Source: Cupriavidus basilensis (GTDB lineage Bacteria; Pseudomonadota; Gammaproteobacteria; Burkholderiales; Burkholderiaceae). Taken from it: 64,000 nt of DNA. Made by a program: the position numbers and the translations under genes. The stretch is from the NCBI RefSeq assembly GCF_008801925.2, contig NZ_CP062804.1, forward strand, positions 1-64,000. The letters run 5' to 3'. Within the stretch, counting starts at the first letter, position 1. The number at the start of each line of letters is the position of its first letter. The notes under the pieces are model-generated. The model searched no databases. It worked only from the letters and a program-made list of their open reading frames with translations, and was not told the origin of the DNA. Shown here piece by piece: positions 1-8,423 of the stretch.

Positions 1-1044
1 ATGGACAGTGAGCCCTCCCGCATCATCGTTCCCGGCGACGAGAACAGTCTGGTTCCGTCCGAGAAATTCCAGCGCCTGTTCGACGAAGCCCAGGCCATGG
101 AGCGCGAAGATGCGTGGCAAAGTGGCGAAGTCGGCTTTTTGAGCCGAGCCAGTGTGCAGGTTACCTTGCCTTACCGGGCGCCAAAGGGTGCTCCGCCCGT
201 GTGGACCCGAACCAGCGGAAATATTTCGCTGATGATCCAGCCTGGATACTTCACCCAGCAGCGTTCAGAAAAGGCCAGCAACGGACGCCAGAAACTGGTG
301 TCCGAAACGGTCTCGCTCGGCTATCCCTACGGCTCCTATCCGCGCCTGATGCTTGCCTGGATCGGCAAGGAGATCATGGCCAAGAAAAAGCGCGGCGAGT
401 TTACCGGGACGGTCGAGGACCGCCGCATCTCGCTGGGCAATTCGCTGTCCGAGTTCATGTACAACCTGGGCATTCCGATGGCCACCGGCGGCAAGCGTGG
501 CACCATGACCCTGGTGCGACAGCAGATGATCCGCCTGTTCTCCGCGACCATTGCGATCGTCCAGAACAAGTCCACGCCGAGCCAGAATCAGAACCAGAGC
601 CACGAGCCGCTTTCGATCGATCGCGTTGGCTATCTGCTGGCAGACCAGCTGTCGACCTGGTGGGATCCGATGCAGCCGGGGCAGGGCTCGATGTTCGAGA
701 GCTTTGTGGTACTGTCCGAGCCATTTTTCAATGAGCTGGTTAACCGGCCCGTTCCGGTTGACATGCGCGCGCTGAAGGCACTCAAGCAGTCGCCGTTCGC
801 GCTGGACGTATACTCCTGGCTGACCTACCGCTTCTTCACGATCCAGCGGCGTACCGAGATTCCGTGGGAAGCCTTGCAGATGCAGTTCGGCACTGAAACC
901 GAAAGTGAGCGGAAATTCCGTGCACTGTTCCGTAAGGCGCTCAAGGATGTGCTGGTTGTCTATCCGGGTGCCAAGGTGGATGCGGATTCGTCCAAAGCTC
1001 TGATCCTGCAGCCTTCCCGTACGAGCGTTCGCAAGCTCGCCTGA
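1..1044 (+). CDS. repA: RepA-type replication initiator of a secondary replicon
   Basis: Probable plasmid/chromid replication initiator (RepA_C-like family) that would bind the replicon origin and recruit the replisome. The 347-residue protein has the family's central segment: a YPYGSYPRLMLAWIGKE block near residue 110, then a LGNSLSEFM block and GGKRGTMTLVRQQM near residues 160-180, followed by an RLF motif. Family assignment is by recall of these conserved blocks. The ATG is base 1 of the window, so the deposited replicon was probably linearised here; an upstream start cannot be excluded. A strong intrinsic terminator follows 20 bases after the stop. The parAB genes just downstream fit a replication/partition locus. 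Confidence 0.85.
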   Translation: MDSEPSRIIVPGDENSLVPSEKFQRLFDEAQAMEREDAWQSGEVGFLSRASVQVTLPYRAPKGAPPVWTRTSGNISLMIQPGYFTQQRSEKASNGRQKLVSETVSLGYPYGSYPRLMLAWIGKEIMAKKKRGEFTGTVEDRRISLGNSLSEFMYNLGIPMATGGKRGTMTLVRQQMIRLFSATIAIVQNKSTPSQNQNQSHEPLSIDRVGYLLADQLSTWWDPMQPGQGSMFESFVVLSEPFFNELVNRPVPVDMRALKALKQSPFALDVYSWLTYRFFTIQRRTEIPWEALQMQFGTETESERKFRALFRKALKDVLVVYPGAKVDADSSKALILQPSRTSVRKLA

Positions 1045-1064
1045 GGCTGGCCGCACCCTTGCCG

Positions 1065-1096
1065 AACCCGCCAGCTGAATGAGCTGGCGGGTTTTT
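1065..1096 (+). terminator. Intrinsic terminator of repA
   Basis: A perfect 12-bp inverted repeat (AACCCGCCAGCT, 1065-1076, and its complement 1082-1093) with a 5-nt loop runs directly into a T-tract. It lies 20 bases after the repA stop. Confidence 0.9.
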
Positions 1097-1167
1097 CATT
1101 GGCCCCCCAGACATTGCGTGAACGTGCCTGGATGCAAGCCAGACGTTGTTTGCCCTGCAAGAAGCAC

Positions 1168-1195
1168 AAAAGGCAAGCGTAAACGCTTGCCTTTT
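1168..1195 (-). terminator. Intrinsic terminator downstream of the cold-shock gene
   Basis: A perfect 12-bp stem (AAAAGGCAAGCG, 1168-1179, and complement 1184-1195) with a TAAA loop. The U-tract is built into the stem arm in both directions, so it can act bidirectionally. It lies about 65 nt beyond the cold-shock stop codon on the minus strand. Confidence 0.85.
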
Positions 1196-1260
1196 GCTTT
1201 GCCTACCGCGTCAAGCCCGAGAGCGAGGCGCAGTCTGCGATTTCGGCGTGATTCGTGAGA

Positions 1261-1464
1261 TCAGGCCGGCTTGATGGCGGATGCCTGCAAGCCCTTCGGG
1301 CCCTGCTTGACTTCAAACGTGACGCGCTGACCATCCTTGAGCGTCTTGAAGCCCGAACCCTGGATTTCGGAGAAGTGCGCAAACAGATCCGCACCGCCGT
1401 CGTCCGGGGTAATGAAGCCAAAGCCCTTGGTCTCATTGAACCATTTGACCGTACCGGTTGTCAT
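1261..1464 (-). CDS. cspA: Cold-shock protein, CspA family
   Basis: Small single-stranded nucleic-acid-binding OB-fold protein, an RNA chaperone/antiterminator family. The 67 residues are the length of a classical Csp. The RNP1-type motif KGFGFI (residues 13-18) and RNP2-type motif DLFAHF (26-31) are both visible. An upstream in-frame ATG would add 11 residues, but the start at 1464 is preferred because AAGGAA lies just before it and [10 protein letters not shown] is the family N terminus. A long leader of about 100-250 nt lies upstream, typical of cold-shock mRNAs with a structured 5' UTR. It sits between repA and parA but is probably a separate transcript. Confidence 0.93.
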   Translation of the reverse strand: MTTGTVKWFNETKGFGFITPDDGGADLFAHFSEIQGSGFKTLKDGQRVTFEVKQGPKGLQASAIKPA

Positions 1465-1680
1465 GTGAATTTCCTTTCGAAGCAAGTTCTTGTACACAAC
1501 GCAAACAACGCTAACAACCGTTCAAGCACGCTAAGTTCTCGTAGTTACCGAACGGATGCCGCGAGGTGACACGACTTGACTCGACTGTTGCGGGCATCAT
1601 AACCAGTTTGTCTAGTTGTGTCATGTGCGCCGAAAGACGCACTATCGTTACTTTAGGCGTATTCCGTGCCGCATTTCAAG

Positions 1681-1741
1681 TGGAAATCTTTCATTTCCAT
1701 AACGCGAAATATCTTCGCTAATTTTATATTTAAAATATAAA
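1681..1741. promoter_or_regulatory. Cluster of three inverted repeats upstream of parA
   Basis: Three inverted repeats occur in 61 bp: TGGAAAT-N5-ATTTCCA (1681-1699), GCGAA-N5-TTCGC (1704-1718) and TTTATATTT-A-AAATATAAA (1723-1741). The stretch is much more AT-rich than its surroundings. It lies between the cspA leader and parA, so it may hold parA promoter and operator sites or part of the replication origin. No iterons or obvious DnaA boxes were recognised. Confidence 0.5.
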
Positions 1742-1802
1742 TTCAAAAAACAGTTGAGCCGAGACGTCACTTTGACTAAAGTTGCGGCTAGCGATAATCG
1801 CG

Positions 1803-1818
1803 CTTTCAGCGCTGAAAG
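1803..1818. promoter_or_regulatory. parS-like centromere site, copy 1
   Basis: Perfect 16-bp palindrome CTTTCAGCGCTGAAAG. The 14-bp core recurs inside parB at 2652-2665. ParB proteins bind short palindromes near their own genes, so this is the likely parS of the replicon. It lies just upstream of the preferred parA GTG start (1829) and could also serve in autoregulation. Confidence 0.7.
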
Positions 1819-1828
1819 AGAGGTCGTA

Positions 1829-2488
1829 GTGCCAGCTAAAATCATCACGGTCTTCAACCAAAAGGGCGGCTGCGGAAAGACCACGGTCAGCATGCATCTC
1901 GCAGGTACGCTCGGATTGCGCGGCGCGCGATCGATGCTTGTCGATATGGACGAGCAGGGCACGGCAACGCGCTGGGCCGCGCAGGCAAGCGACGAGCGGC
2001 CTTTTCCTGCTTCTGTGATCGGCCTGGCGCCGTCCGGCGGTGCAATGCACCGCGAAGTGAGGAAATTCATCCAGGACTACGACTACATCGTCGTCGATTG
2101 CCCTCCCGCGGTACATTCGGCGGCGCCCTCGAGCGCGCTGCTGATTTCCGATCTGGCAATCATCCCGGTGGTCCCATCACCTCCAGACCTTTGGGCAGCG
2201 GTGGCCGCAAAGACCCTGGCCCAACATGCTCAGGTCCAGAACGAGACGCTGCGTATCCGCGTCATGGCAAACATGGTGCAGCGGCGCGTTTCCATTGCGC
2301 GCCAGGCGATTGAGATTCTGGGGGACGATCTGGAAATCCCGCTGATGCAATCGATGATCGGTTCGCGCTCGCCGTTCCGTGAATGCCAGGCGATTGGATG
2401 TACCGTGCACGGCGTGGCTGGCGCGCGTGAGTCCGTGCAGGAAGTCGACATGATGGTCGACGAAGTATTGTCTTTGATTGAGCACTAG
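1829..2488 (+). CDS. parA: ParA partition ATPase
   Basis: Walker-type partition ATPase that works with ParB-parS to segregate the replicon. The deviant Walker A motif KGGCGKTT lies about 11 residues in, the switch region is VDMDEQGT and Walker B is YIVVDCPPA. A TTG start at 1754 would add 25 residues, but the GTG at 1829 is preferred: AAAGAGAGG lies just upstream and family proteins begin close to the IITVFNQKGG strand. That gives 219 residues, the short form without an N-terminal HTH. The palindrome at 1803-1818 then falls in the leader. parB follows 2 bases after the stop. Confidence 0.92.
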   Translation: MPAKIITVFNQKGGCGKTTVSMHLAGTLGLRGARSMLVDMDEQGTATRWAAQASDERPFPASVIGLAPSGGAMHREVRKFIQDYDYIVVDCPPAVHSAAPSSALLISDLAIIPVVPSPPDLWAAVAAKTLAQHAQVQNETLRIRVMANMVQRRVSIARQAIEILGDDLEIPLMQSMIGSRSPFRECQAIGCTVHGVAGARESVQEVDMMVDEVLSLIEH

Positions 2489-2490
2489 GT

Positions 2491-3504
2491 ATGGCGACAA
2501 AATTGAAAAGCCTCAAAGCAGGCATGTTGGCGGGAATGGCGGCAGAAAAGACACGAGGGGACGCGATCGATCGCTTTGCCCGCGCCGAAGCGGCAATTTC
2601 GCAACACCCCAACGGCTTGCTCCAGGCGCGCGGTAGAGAGCCGAGCCCCATTTTCAGCGCTGAAAGTGAGTCCGAGGAGGAGGGCGGACGGATCCTGATG
2701 AAGGTGCCACTGGCGCAGCTCCACGACAATCCGTTCAACGCCCGCCGCATCTACGACCCTGTGGTGGTACAGGAACGCGCGGCGTCAATTGCCACCCATG
2801 GCCAGAAGACACCGGGCCTGGCGACGCCGGATCCGGCCCGGCCGGGGCACTACATCCTGATCGATGGCCACTACCGCAAGCGGGCGCTAGCCTCCGCGGG
2901 CAAGCTCGAGATGGAGTGCTTCATCGAGAGCAACCTGAATGACCTGGATTTCTACCGGCTGTCGTTCCTGCTCAATGAGCAACGGTCGGACCAGTCGGCG
3001 CTGGACAACGCGATCGCCTGGCGCCAACTGCTGGACGAAGGCAAGGTCCAGAAAGAGGAAGACATCTGCGAACTGACTGGCATGTCGGCAGGCACGGTTA
3101 ACAAGACACTGGCGTTGCTCAGACTGCCCGAGTCGGTCCTGGGCGTCATGCGCGAGCGTCCCAGCGCAATCGGGATTGCCACCGGCTATGAGCTGACGCT
3201 CTATTGCAAGATTGTTGGAGAGGACCGCACACGGGACCTGGCCACGCGCATCATGGCAGAGGGCTTGTCCAGCCGTGAGGTCGAGGCAATTCGCAAGCAC
3301 GCGCAGGAAGGCAAGGCGCGCAAGATCAAGGAGATCAGCCGCCAGTACAAGATCCGCAGCGACACTGGGCAGTTGCTGGGTACGATCAAGGAGTGGGATT
3401 CCGGGCGCGTGGTGCTGGATGTGCAAGTGAACGACCGCGGCGCGCGCGAAGCACTGGTCGAGACGCTCAAGGCGCGGTTTGGCCTGGAAAAGACCGCTAG
3501 CTGA
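2491..3504 (+). CDS. parB: ParB partition protein
   Basis: Centromere-binding partition protein of 337 residues, cotranscribed with parA. It has a charged N-terminal tail, a ParB/Srx nuclease-like fold with NPFNARRIYD (about residues 79-88) and the GHYRKRA box, a central HTH region around KEEDICELTGMSAGTVNKTL, and a C-terminal dimerisation segment. A 14-bp copy of the parS-like palindrome lies in its own coding sequence at 2652-2665. Gene order repA-cspA-parA-parB fits the origin region of a chromid. Confidence 0.92.
   Translation: MATKLKSLKAGMLAGMAAEKTRGDAIDRFARAEAAISQHPNGLLQARGREPSPIFSAESESEEEGGRILMKVPLAQLHDNPFNARRIYDPVVVQERAASIATHGQKTPGLATPDPARPGHYILIDGHYRKRALASAGKLEMECFIESNLNDLDFYRLSFLLNEQRSDQSALDNAIAWRQLLDEGKVQKEEDICELTGMSAGTVNKTLALLRLPESVLGVMRERPSAIGIATGYELTLYCKIVGEDRTRDLATRIMAEGLSSREVEAIRKHAQEGKARKIKEISRQYKIRSDTGQLLGTIKEWDSGRVVLDVQVNDRGAREALVETLKARFGLEKTAS
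2652..2665. promoter_or_regulatory. parS-like centromere site, copy 2 (inside parB)
   Basis: Perfect 14-bp palindrome TTTCAGCGCTGAAA, identical to the core of the site at 1803-1818. One outer base pair differs. It is embedded in the 5' part of parB. Confidence 0.65.
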
Positions 3505-3511
3505 CAGCCCG

Positions 3512-3565
<54 letters not shown>

Positions 3566-3601
3566 AGACAGGGGAGGGCAGCGATCACCCACCCCACTCG
3601 G

Positions 3602-5308
3602 TCACTCCGGGGCCGCAACGACATGAACATCTTCCGCCGTGCCGGCCCCGGATTGCTCAGGGGCCTCGCCTCCCGCCCCAATGCGCTTCACCCGGGTTCT
3701 TCGCCCCGCCAGGTCGCGCGGCGAGCGAGCCGCAAACTCGGCATCTTCGGCTTCCCGATACCGCTCGATCACCTGGCTCAGCAAGGCATGCAATCCCCTT
3801 ACCGAGTAGCCCGAGCCCGGCGACTTCTCAGCCTTACGCCTGGCACGACCGGTAGGCGGAAGCCGCGGTGGGCCGACGAGCACGATCGGCTGGCCGGCCA
3901 GGCTACCCCAATCCAGCCCGCGGTCTTGCCAGTGACGCTCCAGTGAGCCGCGAGCGGCTTCACTAAGACCCTCATCCTCGCGGTGTCCATCTCCGGCACC
4001 GGGCGTACCAACTTCTTCATGCGTACCAACTTCTTCGTGCACACCGAGCTTGTCGCGCGTGAACGTTGCCAGGCTAGCAAATCCGATCGGCTGCTCCTGC
4101 AACAAGCGGACTGCGGCTTCGGCGGCGCGATACCGAATGCCTTCCGGATCCCGGCCCTGCGCTGCTAGCCAGCCAAGGAATCTGGCCAGCGATTCGGGTT
4201 CGAGGGTGCTCCCAGTGGCCACAGGCACAGCCATGCGCAACGCCGCCCTCTGCGACGGGCTCTCGGGCTGCCAGACGTGCTCCGCAATATGTCCCTGCCC
4301 TTGCAGCCATTCAAACAGTGCGCCCAGGATGCGCGAGGCGTGGAGCACGCTGCTCTCCGATAACGGCCCGGTGAACGGCCGCCATGCCGCCGAATCCCTT
4401 GGTGCACGCGGCCCGACCCACAAACGTACGGGGGCGGGATGCCGAAGGAACGCGAAATAGTCCTCGCGATCCTGCCGATCCAGCATGGCCAGCGGCTTGC
4501 GCCGCTCCGTCGCCGTCCAAAGCAAAAGACGCTCGGCCTCCTTGCGGTAGGCTAACCAGGTACTTTGTTGCGCCTGATTCGCTGCGAGCCAAGCACGAAC
4601 GGCGGCAAGATCGCTCATAAAAGCGCCTTTTACGTCACTATTAAGTGAGGTCGCGGTCACCGTACCCGATTCTTCTTCGCGCATCAGCTCAATCGGCACC
4701 AGCTGGCGCAAGTGCGGGCCAAGCGTGGCTTCGGCCAGGCGGCCCCGCGCGAAAACGTGCTCCCGCAGCAAAGGCTCTCCCCGCGCATCTCGCACGACAT
4801 CGCGATGATCGGCCAGCCACCGGTTGATCGCCGCTCCGGCAAGCGCCCCGATGCGCGGTACCGAGCGCCACCACGCATTGCCATGGCGGTTGGCAAGGTC
4901 CACTAAAATATGTAGATTGGATATCTTTTGTGCCCGCAAGCGTCTCGCCAGGGCGGGGGAAAACCAAAGCTCGATGCCATGATCGGCTCGGGGTTGGGCG
5001 GTACCGAGCCGTTCCAGCTCGGCCAGGGCTTCGACCCGGCGATCCATGCCCCGGTTGGAACGGCCGGGACCACCTTCCAGCAGTTCAGCCAGATCTTGCC
5101 GGCTATGCAGGTGCGCCAACTGCACCATACGGTCGCGCAACCCGAGCAGCACCCGCAAGGCGGATTCGCCACCTGCGTCGTCGTCGTCGCTGTCGTCACT
5201 GAGATAGCGCCCGGCTACCATGGCGGCCGGCATGCCCTGCACGTAGGCCCGCACGGCGGCAAACTCGCTACGGGTGAGGCTCAGGTTAGGGGCCTTACCG
5301 GGTTGCAT
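3602..5308 (-). CDS. Integrase-like protein with DUF3701-type N terminus, catalytic region degenerate
   Basis: A 568-residue protein of the large phage-integrase-like family often met near replication loci of Burkholderiales secondary replicons. The N terminus (MPAAMVAGRYL, then about 190 residues) resembles the DUF3701 module. The middle (about 230-340, VRAWLAANQAQQSTWLAYRKE) resembles a core-binding SAM-like domain. The C-terminal third lacks a recognisable HxxR box and terminal catalytic Tyr, and the box-I Arg region is unclear. It may therefore bind DNA without recombining it. Two tandem 18-bp units (4003-4038) encode HEEVGT twice. The start is supported by GAGGG five bases upstream. It converges on parB. 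Confidence 0.7.
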   Translation of the reverse strand: MQPGKAPNLSLTRSEFAAVRAYVQGMPAAMVAGRYLSDDSDDDDAGGESALRVLLGLRDRMVQLAHLHSRQDLAELLEGGPGRSNRGMDRRVEALAELERLGTAQPRADHGIELWFSPALARRLRAQKISNLHILVDLANRHGNAWWRSVPRIGALAGAAINRWLADHRDVVRDARGEPLLREHVFARGRLAEATLGPHLRQLVPIELMREEESGTVTATSLNSDVKGAFMSDLAAVRAWLAANQAQQSTWLAYRKEAERLLLWTATERRKPLAMLDRQDREDYFAFLRHPAPVRLWVGPRAPRDSAAWRPFTGPLSESSVLHASRILGALFEWLQGQGHIAEHVWQPESPSQRAALRMAVPVATGSTLEPESLARFLGWLAAQGRDPEGIRYRAAEAAVRLLQEQPIGFASLATFTRDKLGVHEEVGTHEEVGTPGAGDGHREDEGLSEAARGSLERHWQDRGLDWGSLAGQPIVLVGPPRLPPTGRARRKAEKSPGSGYSVRGLHALLSQVIERYREAEDAEFAARSPRDLAGRRTRVKRIGAGGEAPEQSGAGTAEDVHVVAAPE

Positions 5309-5817
5309 GACAACCCTCGATTTGGTCGCTAAGATCTTGATTCATAAGGCACTTAATCAATCGCTAAATGCATCCGGGTATAAATGCATAGTGAAGTTCA
5401 ATGCCGATAATTATACTGGCGAAATGCCCCGCTTTCCTCCTGCTTTCCGCTGTTAACCGCCTGGGGCAGCCCGATCCGGCCGCTTCGCCCAGCGCCGTTG
5501 GTATCGCGCGACACGCTCTGCCGGGTGTAACCCTGACTTGCATTCACCCCCGCCAGTGCATATCCTGAGACCCAGAGTTAGATTTTTTAAACTCTGAGTT
5601 AAGAAACATCTACAGCGTAAAAAAGCGCAAACGGGGCGATTCGAAAGCGACTCCACGGGATGGTCAGTCGGGCAGCCGGACCTGGACGGGTACGCTGCCA
5701 CGGCCGGGAGACGAAACGGATCGTATGGAAATGCAACCGCAGCATAGTGGGCATTTCCGTTAGCATGTGCGGGTTGTCGCGGGGCTCGCCATGCCGTAAC
5801 AAAAAAAGAGAGCGGCC
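5309..5817. other. Intergenic region with repeats, no gene recognised
   Basis: About 500 bp between the divergent integrase-like gene and the LuxR-type gene. It holds a direct repeat AAATGCAT (5366-5373 and 5382-5389, 16-bp period) close to the integrase start and an inverted repeat CAGAGTT/AACTCTG (5573-5579 and 5590-5596). Both could be operator sequences. The open frames here have no plausible start or protein character. Confidence 0.5.
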
Positions 5818-6678
5818 ATGGCCACAATCCTCTTGATCGAGCCTCATCCCCTCCTGCGCTTGGGTCTGCGCCATTTGTTGACCCAGGCCGGCCTCCACGG
5901 CGACCTTGTCGATATCGATCCAGGCACACTGCCTTATCCTGCCGAGTGGCTCTGCCATGCCGACCTGATGATCTATGGATTGTCGCCGGACCCGGCGTCG
6001 AGCTGGCAGGAACTGGATCAGGCCTGCCAGATATTGATGCCGAAGCGGGTCCTGGTGCTATCCGAGCAGATCTTGTCGCCGCAGAACGGCGCCACCATGC
6101 CCGACAGCGTGCGCGGCCTGTTGTCCAAGGCCTGCAGCGCAGACATGCTGGATGCGGCGATCCGCCTTGTCCTTGCAGATGGCGAGTGCTTTCCCGCCCG
6201 CGCCCAGGCAGCGCGCGCCGACGCGAGTCCTGTGCCGTGGCCCTCGATCCCGGCCAGGCCGTCGCCGGCCACGCTGCACCTGCACGCCGGGCCGACCCAG
6301 GCTGATGGCGAACGTGACGCTGCCGCCCATGCGGCACGGCACTTGCCGGGCGACGCCCCCCCCGAGCCGGAAACGCCTTCGGCCGGATCGCACCTGCTTA
6401 ATATTACCGAGCGCCAGTACGAGGTGCTGGCGCTGCTGGCGCGCGGCTATCCGATCAAGACCGTTAGCCGCCTGCTGAACATCTCGGTGGCTACCGCCAA
6501 AACCCATGCCTGCACCCTTTACCAGCGGCTGCACGTTCGCAACAAGGGCGAGGCAGTCTATGTAGCGTTGCAGCGTGGCGCTAAGTTGAGCTGGCCGGGC
6601 CCGGCAACCGCCGCCGTGCCGGTTCGCGGCGCGGGGCTGTCGCCGGTCGAGCTGGCCGGTGCCTGCCAGGCGGCCTGA
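5818..6678 (+). CDS. LuxR-type regulator with degenerate receiver domain
   Basis: DNA-binding regulator of 286 residues. The N terminus (MATILLIEPHPLLRLGL) has the receiver fold, but the usual phospho-acceptor segment reads HADLMIYGLSP with no Asp at that position, so classical phosphorylation is doubtful. The receiver Lys region RGLLSKA is kept. A low-complexity linker (about 130-195) leads to a LuxR/FixJ HTH: ITERQYEVLALLARGYPIK and NISVATAKTHACTLY, then RNKGEAVYVALQ. It is a clear paralogue of the protein at 26655-27596, whose HTH is nearly identical. It lies just upstream of the EPS locus and probably regulates it. The start is chosen by alignment with that paralogue. Confidence 0.85.
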   Translation: MATILLIEPHPLLRLGLRHLLTQAGLHGDLVDIDPGTLPYPAEWLCHADLMIYGLSPDPASSWQELDQACQILMPKRVLVLSEQILSPQNGATMPDSVRGLLSKACSADMLDAAIRLVLADGECFPARAQAARADASPVPWPSIPARPSPATLHLHAGPTQADGERDAAAHAARHLPGDAPPEPETPSAGSHLLNITERQYEVLALLARGYPIKTVSRLLNISVATAKTHACTLYQRLHVRNKGEAVYVALQRGAKLSWPGPATAAVPVRGAGLSPVELAGACQAA

Positions 6679-6687
6679 TTGTTAGTC

Positions 6688-6781
6688 CCGCCGGGCGCGC
6701 GAAGTGGCGCCCGGCGGCCCAGAGCACCAGCGACTCCATCTTCCGCAACACGCCGCCTCATCCGAATGCACGAGGCGGCGT
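6688..6781. other. Two GC-rich hairpins after the LuxR-type gene
   Basis: CCGCCGGGCGC with its perfect complement (6688-6698/6707-6717, 11 bp) and ACGCCGCCTC with its complement (6750-6759/6772-6781, 10 bp) follow the stop codon. Neither has a good T-tract, so they may be weak terminators or mRNA-stabilising structures. Confidence 0.5.
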
Positions 6782-6899
6782 AGTGCTGTACTTGCTACCC
6801 TGATCAACAAACACGTGGCTCTTGCGGGACGCTTGGCCTGGCACTCGCTGGCTGAGCGCAACCCGCGCAACCAACGCAACCCGCTGTCCCCCACAGCCG

Positions 6900-7349
6900 A
6901 TGACAACGCTCCTGCTTGCCCACAACATGATGCTGCGCCGGGGTGTGCTGCGTCACCTGCGCGAGCTTGCCGCGCTCGCCCCCGTGCTATCGCAGACCCC
7001 CGAATGGCTGCTGGAGGCAACTTCGGCCGAATTGCCCCCGGCTCCCATCGATTTCGCGCTGCTTGACTGCAGCGGCACCGATACCGATTCTTTCCGCCTG
7101 CTCGATGCACTGCACTCCCGCCTGGCACCCCGGCGCTGGCTGGTCATGTGCGAGTCCCCCGACCCCGAGTTCGCGCGCTACGCCGCTGGCCTTGGCGCTA
7201 GCGGCTGCCTGCCGGTGCCAGCCTCGCCCGAACAAACGCGGGCTGCGGTGGCGCTGGTGCGCGCGGGGGGCCAGTGTTTTCCGCGCCGGGCTTTCGCCGT
7301 GCCACCGCCCTCCCCCATCGGTTCAGGTGGGTCTACGGCAAGGGGATGA
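6900..7349 (+). CDS. Stand-alone receiver-like protein, paralogue of the flanking LuxR-type regulators
   Basis: A 149-residue protein aligning with the N-terminal half of the regulators at 5818 and 26655: MTTLLLAHNMMLRRGVL at the start and GGQCFPRRAF at the end of the receiver part, where the paralogue has DGECFPARAQ. It stops before any HTH. Unlike the two full-length paralogues it keeps an Asp at the phospho-acceptor-like position (FALLDCSG), but the conserved Lys is replaced (CLPVPAS). It may be a truncated duplicate or a single-domain modulator. The start was set by paralogue alignment; no strong ribosome-binding site is visible. Confidence 0.6.
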   Translation: MTTLLLAHNMMLRRGVLRHLRELAALAPVLSQTPEWLLEATSAELPPAPIDFALLDCSGTDTDSFRLLDALHSRLAPRRWLVMCESPDPEFARYAAGLGASGCLPVPASPEQTRAAVALVRAGGQCFPRRAFAVPPPSPIGSGGSTARG

Positions 7350-7448
7350 TGCGCGCGCCGCTGCGGCTGCCTATGCTGAAAGCGCGCGGATAACGAAGCC
7401 GGGACGTTCAATGTCAAGCCGGCCGCCGCGCGATGCACAGGGGGTCGT

Positions 7449-7760
7449 ATGGAAAACGGGCTGGATATCCTGGTCGTGCGCGGCTTCGCCGTGCCGGAGG
7501 GCCGGGGCAAGTGGGCGTGCTGCTACGAAATCAGGTTGACTACCGGGCGCGATGAACCGCTGCTGTATCGCGGAGAGTTGCATGGCAGGCGCTACGCCTG
7601 CGAGGCCGCCGCGATCGCGGCAGCTACCTTTGCCGGTGAGCAGGAAGCACGCAGGCAGATGGCATCCGTATGGGCCGGACTGCTCGCGCGCCACGAGTAC
7701 TGCGTGGTGGTGGCGAGCGAACCGGCGCTGGAGCGCGTGCATGAGCCGGCGGCCGGCTAG
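7449..7760 (+). CDS. Hypothetical protein (103 aa)
   Basis: No family is recognised. The ATG follows a good ribosome-binding stretch (AGGGGG about 4 bases upstream). The sequence is soluble and mixed alpha/beta in appearance, with WACCYEIRLTTG near residue 22 and an alanine-rich helix around 52-70. No signal peptide or membrane segment is visible. It is probably an independent small gene between the receiver-like gene and the EPS locus. Confidence 0.5.
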   Translation: MENGLDILVVRGFAVPEGRGKWACCYEIRLTTGRDEPLLYRGELHGRRYACEAAAIAAATFAGEQEARRQMASVWAGLLARHEYCVVVASEPALERVHEPAAG

Positions 7761-8423
7761 GCCGCGGCCGCTAGCTGGGGCATCCCTGCAGCAGCGCGGG
7801 ATGTAATCGGCTGTTCATCCGCCGCAAGATAAAGAGAGTAAGGCAAGAGGGGGCGACGACGAGCGCGTGTTCGGGGGACCGGAGCTTTTCCGGTGCGCAT
7901 GCCGGCATGGATGCGCGCACGCGTGTTTCGGTCGCAGCGCATGCTGCGCCGGATCTTGATGGCTACGGTCGAGCCAGCCCGCAGAGGCGGCAAACCGTGG
8001 CCTGTTTCTTTTGCCGCTGGCGGTGGCTGCCCGCGAAATTGCCGAGATCCAAGGGAGCCGCACAAAAAACCGCGCAAAAAAAAGAGTCCGCCGACCGGGG
8101 GACCATGCGGACTCTAAAGTGGCCGGCTCGATTCCGCTCGGCGGGCCACTCTCCGACGATAGCCAAACACCGGCGGTAGCTGTATCGACCAGAAGATGCA
8201 TCTGCCACATGGCTGAAGGGCTGGCCCGCCAGTTCCCACGGAAACCCGCCAGCCCAGCGCATGCTTCGTATTGCCGCATGGCCCGCGGGTGGCACCGTGG
8301 CCGCCTCATGCTTCTGGCTGGGTTGAGGCCGACCCGAAAGCCCGCGCGGCAGGCTTGCCTGCTGGCAAGTCCGTTACGCAACTGTGTTACTTTGCTCGCG
8401 TGCTCGATCCCCAAACAGCCACC
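7761..8423. other. Long intergenic region with two adjacent hairpins
   Basis: About 660 bp without a convincing gene. It contains a run of A residues followed by two adjacent perfect stems: AGAGTCCGC/GCGGACTCT (8083-8091/8107-8115) and AGTGGCC/GGCCACT (8118-8124/8144-8150). The second loop carries GGCTCGATTCCG, which looks like a tRNA T-arm, but no full tRNA can be folded. Possible leader or terminator structure upstream of the PAP2 gene. Confidence 0.45.

Noticed and set aside
1754..1828. TTG start adding 25 residues to ParA
   Set aside because: The GTG at 1829 has a better ribosome-binding site and matches the usual ParA N terminus. The extra codons would cover the parS-like palindrome.
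3602..5308. Insertion sequence or transposase near the origin
   Set aside because: No terminal inverted repeats or target duplications were seen. The protein resembles the large integrase-like family rather than a transposase.
8107..8150. tRNA gene suggested by GGCTCGATTCC
   Set aside because: The anticodon arm pairs only 3 bp and no acceptor or D arm can be formed.
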